From the NCBI GenBank assembly GCA_018105865.1, contig CM030850.1:13511013-13575012 (forward strand): a stretch of 64,000 nucleotides of DNA, read 5' to 3'. Positions 52,839 to 64,000 of this stretch are shown here, piece by piece (positions within the stretch are counted from its first letter, which is position 1; each line of letters starts with the position of its first letter). The stretch is from Metaphire vulgaris. Lineage: Eukaryota; Annelida; Clitellata; Crassiclitellata; Megascolecidae. The notes below the pieces were generated by a model. The model saw nothing but the letters and a program-made list of their open reading frames with translations. It was not told where the DNA came from and made no database searches. Made by a program: the position numbers and the translations under genes.

Positions 52839-54360
52839 TAAGCAACTAGACTAGTCCAGGTTTGTTGGCCCCCGAGTTTATTTTATATTTATTATATTTA
52901 ATGTGGAGAAATTTTATAATTTTTTGATAAAATTTGTTGATGCTATATTAATTTCTAAAATGGTTCCACTTCAATTGCAACACGGTGCATATATGATCTG
53001 TTGTCCAAAGCTTTCAATCCCAAGTTGACTTTAAATTGAATTAAATGTTTATCATTGTCCCACTTTTCGTTCCTGATCCAAACTGACAAGCCAGAGAATA
53101 AAGTCTTAATACCTGAAGGTTTTTCTTCTTGGCTTCAAACTAGTCAGCCTAGTGGTAATTATACTTCACTGTAGAGTAATACATTATTGCACAGGTGAAT
53201 TATTTTCAATGTCTTTTTTATATTAATCAGATAAACAACATTTAAGCTGTTTCTCAAACATCTTCATTTTTAGGCAGCATAAAAAACAATAACAGGAAAC
53301 AGGCTACAAAATGCAACAAAACACTGAGTCCCATTTAAAATTGAGCATTTATAAACACAATTCTTAAATCAAATACACAACAGTATTAAAATAAATGTTA
53401 CTACAAAATCTCATCTTTAAAAATGTAACGTAAACAGTAATTGAAGAAAATCAAGTGATTTACAGTCAGAAAATGTCACAAGCAAATAATTATTATGTAC
53501 AGAAAAAAAGTAAAAATGCTTCTGTTAAAATACAAAACTGTCATGAATGCCTCAAACATTTCAAGAAGCAGCTGCACAAAGGTCAGCATAAGTTCAAAGG
53601 TCAAGTCGTAAAAAAGCAAACAGCAAAATGAACACTAAATCCCTGTATAGAACTTGAACACAATCTTATGATACACTCTGAACTGTAACAACGGTATTCG
53701 ATTTCATGAAAACATGGCGCAAAATAAATGGATTTATTGAACGTTGCACCTAATATTGATTGGAACAAAGTAATAATAGATTTGGTTCAACGTTTTACAA
53801 TATTGCAAATCTTTGGAAGTGTGTGTCAAATTTCAAGTCCTCTTTGAAGTAGGCCAACTATCGTGTGTGAATGTGAATCAATCAAATTTCTAATTGTTAA
53901 TTTCTGTGTCATGCCATACAATGTAATTTTTTGCCATTTGTGTTTAGACATGTATGTCATAGAGTAGACCATAATATTACCATTTCAGTAAAAACAATTA
54001 GTTTAAAGTTCTGTTGGTGACATATGAATTATTATTGGTATTTCACTCAAACTTCAATCATCTGAGATATTTTTCAAGGGCAAGAATTTTAAAGTGTTCA
54101 AGAGCAACTACAAAAGTCAAGTTCAAGATGCACTAGAAAACTCATAACCTTTCGCCAAAGACAAATTGAATCTGAGCCAAAAAGATCACGACAACATGCA
54201 ACTGTACACATCAGTTACAAAAGACACGAGTGCAACTAGTGCACACCATGATCAACAGTAGTCACAGAGTAGAATTCCTGCTTGACGCATCAAAGTCATT
54301 TATTTCAACAATTTTATGACTTTTCAATGATGGCTGCCATGATTTCCCTTTAGCCTTCTT

Positions 54361-61181
<6,821 letters not shown>

Positions 61182-62256
61182 CTAAACACCAAATAAACGA
61201 TATCAAAGGACTTTCGATTATTGAAATATATAAATAAGCTAACAAGTAACATCCAATCGCCATGCTAATATCCTTGTAACCAGGCAAATATGGATCATGT
61301 GCAACCGTAGGATTTTGTTGGGTTATAATCAACTCCTAACAGCAGAGAAATTTTGAACAATTGTGCTGATCTCCATTAGCCCGATACCTCCATGTCCAAA
61401 GGAGGACACCAGAGGTAACAAAGAAGGACAAAGCCGGACAAAGGAAATAGGTCATAAAATTCGCAAAGCACACATTCAATGGCACAGAGAGGGTTTCCCC
61501 AGCGCCCGCGGCAAAAGGCATTGCGCCTCTGACAACTCTTTACTTACATCATCGATCGGATAAAAAATATTTACAAGCAGAAAACTGAGAAAAGGTCCTC
61601 GCAATCAGGTTCTCTTCTTTGTCCATTGAGCATTGATCTTCCATGATGGTGTACAATTACCAATTACATGACCAATTAGACCGAAATTCAAGTCAGTAGA
61701 CTGTGGATGATGAGAGCAAAAAGCCGGACATTTTCCATTTCAGAGCAATGCCGGCCGGCCGGCGGACACTAGACCATAAAGGAGGACATGTCCTCCTTCT
61801 TGCCGGACGTCCTGCAACCTTTTAGTGGACTGAACCACTACTGCAGTGATGCAGACTAAACGCTCGAGATTTTGTTCAGTAGAGTTTGTTAATTAATTCG
61901 ACAAATTCGATATTGTTCTTGTGAATTTTTAAAATTTTACTCTTTAATTTTAAGACGTTTTCAGCTGTTTATGTCGGTATATTTTTCTTTAACTTTTTAT
62001 TTAACTCCGCCACAATTTATAAACTTAGAATCAACATGACCTATCATCGCTCATTTCATTACCGTTACTATTTGTAATTTAACGCCAAGCATTCTTTTAG
62101 TTTTTCTTTTAAATTTTTAAATTAAATTATTTCACTCCACACTAATATCGGCTGCACTATTGACCTCATGCTGAGCTTGTGATCCGCTGCATGAGCTGAA
62201 AGACAATTTGACTTTCTTCACATTTTTACTTTCCTCGTTAATCTCAGCCTGACATC
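61182..62256. other. Kinase-gene intron or upstream sequence
   Basis: No kinase exon recognised. It contains inverted GGAGGACA/TGTCCTCC and CCGGAC blocks at 61.39-61.45 and 61.72-61.82 kb, probably an unbounded MITE, then AT-rich DNA that may include the 5' leader of the L2 element. Confidence 0.5.
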
Positions 62257-64000
62257 ATGACATTATTTCCTCTCTATTTGTTTATTCTAACTGTTCATTT
62301 CTTTTCCTCGAAACTTGATGTACGCAAACCGATTAATCACTGGACCTACCGCACTGCCGTTGATCAATACTCACATTTGAACAAAATTCCTATCTCCTTT
62401 TCATTAACCCTCCGTTGTTCACATCTTCGTATTCACCGTTCACATTTCCGTCTCACGCGACGCTCAGATATCATCTTCATCCTTCTTGCTCTTTCAGGCG
62501 ATATCCACCCAAATCCTGGACCATCCCAACCACACATAACACTCTGCACTCTCAACATTAGATCCCTCACTAATCCTCAACACACACATTCACTACATGA
62601 ACTCACTGACATAAAATTAAACTCCCTCTTTCCAACGCACACACTTCACTCCTCTACCATAGACATAGTTGCACTAACTGAAACCTGGGTATCTCTGTCT
62701 ACTACTTCATGTCAACTGATTGAGGCAACCCCACCTGGCTTCTCCCTCCTAAGTTTTCCTCGTTCAAAAAAGTCTACCAACTGCTCTAGTAATTTAGGTG
62801 GAGGCACCGCTTTCCTTATTCGCGATCATATACAAATTAGCAACTCCTCATCAATTAATTTCTCCTCATTTGAATGTTCATCTGTCACTCTCAATCTTCC
62901 TCTCTCAAAACTAACTATTTTTAACATTTACCGCCCCCCAACATCATCAAAATATTCAACCTCATTCACGACATTCCTCGATGAATTTTCCTCCTTTTTA
63001 GGCTCTGCAGCTACAACTCCACATGAGTTCTTAATTACCGGTGATTTTAATGTACATGTTGATAAGTGTGATGATCCCAACTCTATCCAATTCATACAAC
63101 TGCTCACTCAGACTAACCTCACGCAACACATATCTCTTCCTACTCACACTTTTGGACATACTTTAGACTTGCTCATCACGTCTTCTTCTTCATCACTATC
63201 TCCAATTTCAGCAATTAGCCAATTCTCTCCTTCTGATCATTTTCCCATCTTCTCCATTTTAAGTATCTGCTCGCCAACTCCTCCACCTCGTGGCATTTTT
63301 GTCTTAACAAAATTGACGTAGCCTTGTTCTGTGACAACATTAAATCATCTGAACTAATTATTAACCCCCACTTCTCTGCCGTCACTGATCAATAAATACA
63401 ATTCTGTGTTATCCAGTCTTCTTGATAAACATGCTCCTATCATCACAAGACCTATTTCATCACACAACAGCAAACCCTGGTATAACTCTTTCATTCATGC
63501 TTACAAGTCATTTCGTAGACGTCTTGAACGAACATACCATAGAACACATTCTCCATCTGACCTTTTAAATCTTCGTTCCGCCACCAACCGCTACCATAAT
63601 CTCCTTACATCTGCCAAAAAGAAGTACTATTCTAACATCATTTCAACAAATAGCTCAAACCCACGTAAGCTCTGGAAAACCGTAAATGATCTTTTCCATC
63701 GCAAAGAATCAAAACCTCTCCCTCAATCCATTTCTCTGTCAGAACTTGCTGAATCTTTTGCTAATTTCTTCTCTGCAAAAATCTCTAAGATTGCAGTGTC
63801 CTTAAGTCTTTCACTATTACTCAAACCACCTCTCCTCATTACCCTTCTCCCACAAACCCCCATGCAATTTATCCAGCTTCACTCCTACAACTGAAGAAGA
63901 GGTATCCAAACTTCTACTATCCTTGCCAAACAAACAATGTGACCTAGATCCCATACCTACTTCTTTACTCAAACAGTGTGCCATCGTGCTTACGCCTATC
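62257..64000 (+). mobile_element. L2-like non-LTR retrotransposon, endonuclease and start of reverse transcriptase, degenerate
   Basis: The frame from 62257 to 63321 has a hydrophobic stretch and the 2A-like SGDIHPNPGP (62494-62523), then an apurinic-type endonuclease with LNIRSL, ALTETWVS, YRPP, LITGDFNVHVD and a final SDHFPIF. This is the complete APE motif set needed to nick target DNA. Frameshifts at about 63290, 63390 and 63850 disrupt the linker; 63406-63894 encodes the spacer (KPWYN, KKKYYS, NPRKLWKTVNDLF). From 63878 a third frame reads EEVSKLLLSLPNKQCDLDPI and PTSLLK, the start of the L2/CR1 reverse transcriptase. The element continues past the window. At least three frame breaks mean this copy is inactive. 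Confidence 0.85.

Overview
The window is nuclear DNA of an invertebrate animal. It has multi-exon genes with GT-AG introns, AT-rich introns and spacers, a tRNA-derived SINE, L2/CR1-type and other non-LTR retrotransposons, hAT-type MITEs and many trinucleotide microsatellites. The gene set is clearly metazoan, but I cannot name the phylum from this sequence alone. Exons were located by reading frame, splice signals, phase continuity and remembered family alignments; no search was run.

Layout. At the left end is the first coding exon of PIN4 (parvulin-type peptidyl-prolyl isomerase, minus strand, 952-1062). Divergent from it is a nine-exon C2H2 zinc-finger gene of the ZNF292/RLF/ZNF654 family (plus, 2293-18584). 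Seven small exons encode its helical N-terminus and two large exons carry the fingers. From 18.6 to 28.1 kb lies a gene-free, repeat-bearing spacer. From 28.1 to 45.3 kb is the complete coding sequence of mitochondrial NAD(P) transhydrogenase NNT (minus, 15 coding exons). All exon phases join, except that one nucleotide is missing in exon 1. A CpG-rich block with CCAAT boxes at 50.45-51.4 kb is the likely NNT promoter and 5' exon. From 54.4 to 61.2 kb are seven exons of a receptor-type tyrosine kinase (minus): most of the kinase domain and a short tail. Its 5' part lies beyond the right edge. The window ends in a degenerate L2-like retrotransposon (plus, 62.26 kb to the end) that has a 2A-like motif ahead of its endonuclease.

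The protein-coding genes do not form a pathway; they are unlinked genes on a shared stretch. NNT couples the mitochondrial proton gradient to NADPH production. The zinc-finger protein is expected in the nucleus, the kinase at the cell surface, and PIN4 in nucleus, cytoplasm or mitochondria.

The most unusual material is in the non-coding DNA. At least eleven short elements have CAG-type inverted ends and 8-bp target duplications, most of them exact, and several with different ends share an internal core. Two foldback elements place a telomere-like CCCTAA core between arms built of GGACAAAATGTCA, one with an exact 9-bp target duplication. A hairpin-plus-(ATT)n repeat family has about seven copies. 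The tRNA SINE shares its 3' end with local L2 fragments. Several local direct duplications lie in introns and spacers.
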